The notes below the pieces were generated by a model, which saw only the letters and a list, made by a program, of their open reading frames with translations, searched no databases and had not been told where the DNA came from. Of a stretch of DNA of 7,615 nucleotides, positions 7,079 to 7,615 are shown one piece after another. This stretch comes from Desulfuromonadales bacterium (GTDB lineage Bacteria; Desulfobacterota; Desulfuromonadia; Geobacterales; Pseudopelobacteraceae). The position numbers and the translations under genes are program-made. The DNA is taken from contig JAATGX010000183.1 of assembly GCA_015688915.1 (NCBI GenBank), positions 1-7,615 of the forward strand. Reading direction: 5' to 3'. How positions within the stretch are numbered: position 1 is the stretch's first letter; each line of letters opens with the position of its first letter.

Positions 7079-7615
7079 TCAATTGTTAATGGCGTCAATT
7101 ATCGCGTTCAGGGTTGCGCTGGGCCGCATGGCCTTTTCCGTTTTGACCGGATCGGGGTTGTAATAACCGCCGATATCCTGGGGTTTTCCCTGGGCTCCGA
7201 TCAATTCCTCGTTGATCTTTGCCTCCTGCTCCTGGAGTTGCTGCGCCACCTTGGCGAAACGTACCGCCAGTTCCTTGTCCTTGGTCTGTGCCGCCAACGC
7301 CTCGGCCCAGTACAGGGCGAGGTAGAAGTGGCTGCCCCTGTTGTCGATCTGGCCAACCTTGCGGGCCGGGTTCTTGTTGTTGTCCAGGAACTTGGTATTG
7401 GCCTGATCAAGCGTATCGGCCAGGAGTTGGGCCTTTTCATTCTTGAAGGTGGCGGCCAGATGCTCCAACGACACGGCAAGAGCCAGGAACTCGCCCAAGG
7501 AATCCCACCGCAGGTACCCTTCCTGAACAAACTGCTGGACGTGCTTGGGCGGCGAGCCGCCGGCACCGGTTTCGAACAGACCGCCGCCGGCCAGCAGCGG
7601 AACGATGGAGAGCAT
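7079..7615 (-). CDS. Isocitrate dehydrogenase, NADP-dependent, monomeric type, C-terminal 179 codons incl. stop (5' end outside window)
   Basis: The 178 residues visible match the C-terminus of the large single-chain NADP isocitrate dehydrogenases (about 740 residues, as in Azotobacter vinelandii and Corynebacterium glutamicum). Diagnostic blocks are GGGLFETGAGGSPPKHVQQF (10-29 of the fragment), YLRWDSLGEFLALA (34-47), LDNNKNPARKVG (77-88), IDNRGSHFYLALYWAEALAAQT (in part 90-111) and the ending MRPSATLNAI. K24, H25, R36 and R85 probably correspond to the residues that hold the 2'-phosphate of NADP in this class; this is from memory of the structures. The M at the window edge is internal, not the start. 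The stop is TGA at 7081-7079. It lies upstream of icd in the same direction, separated by 138 bases and a strong hairpin, so it may be a separate transcript. Same reaction as icd; the gene is often also called icd or idh. Confidence 0.92.
   Translation of the reverse strand: MLSIVPLLAGGGLFETGAGGSPPKHVQQFVQEGYLRWDSLGEFLALAVSLEHLAATFKNEKAQLLADTLDQANTKFLDNNKNPARKVGQIDNRGSHFYLALYWAEALAAQTKDKELAVRFAKVAQQLQEQEAKINEELIGAQGKPQDIGGYYNPDPVKTEKAMRPSATLNAIIDAINN

Noticed and set aside
7079..7615. ATG at the extreme right edge as the start of a short gene
   Set aside because: The homology shows that this methionine is internal to the roughly 740-residue monomeric isocitrate dehydrogenase; the gene simply continues beyond the window.

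Overview
The window is a GC-rich stretch of a bacterial chromosome in which every gene I can support lies on the minus strand. Protein sequences and gene order point to the Geobacter/Desulfuromonadales lineage. The run isocitrate dehydrogenase, malate dehydrogenase, then the four subunits of a 2-oxoglutarate:ferredoxin oxidoreductase (D-A-B-C) is, from memory, the arrangement in Geobacter sulfurreducens. I could not run a search to name the species.

In transcription order (right to left), the window starts inside the 3' part of a monomeric-type NADP isocitrate dehydrogenase gene (7079-7615, cut by the window edge). A 138-base gap follows, containing a perfect 21-bp hairpin. Next come icd (dimeric NADP isocitrate dehydrogenase, 5528-6940), mdh (4494-5447), korD (4177-4374), korA (3023-4156), korB (2205-3020) and korC (1632-2177). 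A strong intrinsic terminator ends the block at 1566-1607. Its products carry isocitrate to 2-oxoglutarate and on to succinyl-CoA with ferredoxin as electron acceptor, and malate to oxaloacetate. This is the ferredoxin-linked TCA cycle of anaerobic acetate oxidisers, and its steps can in principle run in reverse.

The second unit is rimP (849-1337) and nusA (1-789, 3' end outside the window), the start of the conserved rimP-nusA-infB type operon for ribosome maturation and transcription elongation. It has its own candidate extended -10 promoter. Its short leader can fold either as an intrinsic terminator or as an earlier hairpin that uses up most of the terminator's 5' arm, which looks like a transcription attenuator.

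Most of the window is ordinary core metabolism and information processing, and I see no mobile element, CRISPR array, tRNA or rRNA. The points worth a second look are the rimP leader switch, the two classes of NADP isocitrate dehydrogenase side by side, the hairpins in the intergenic gaps, and an insertion of about 47 residues in Icd. No gene-free stretch exceeds 300 bases; the longest, 1338-1631, is described in the features.
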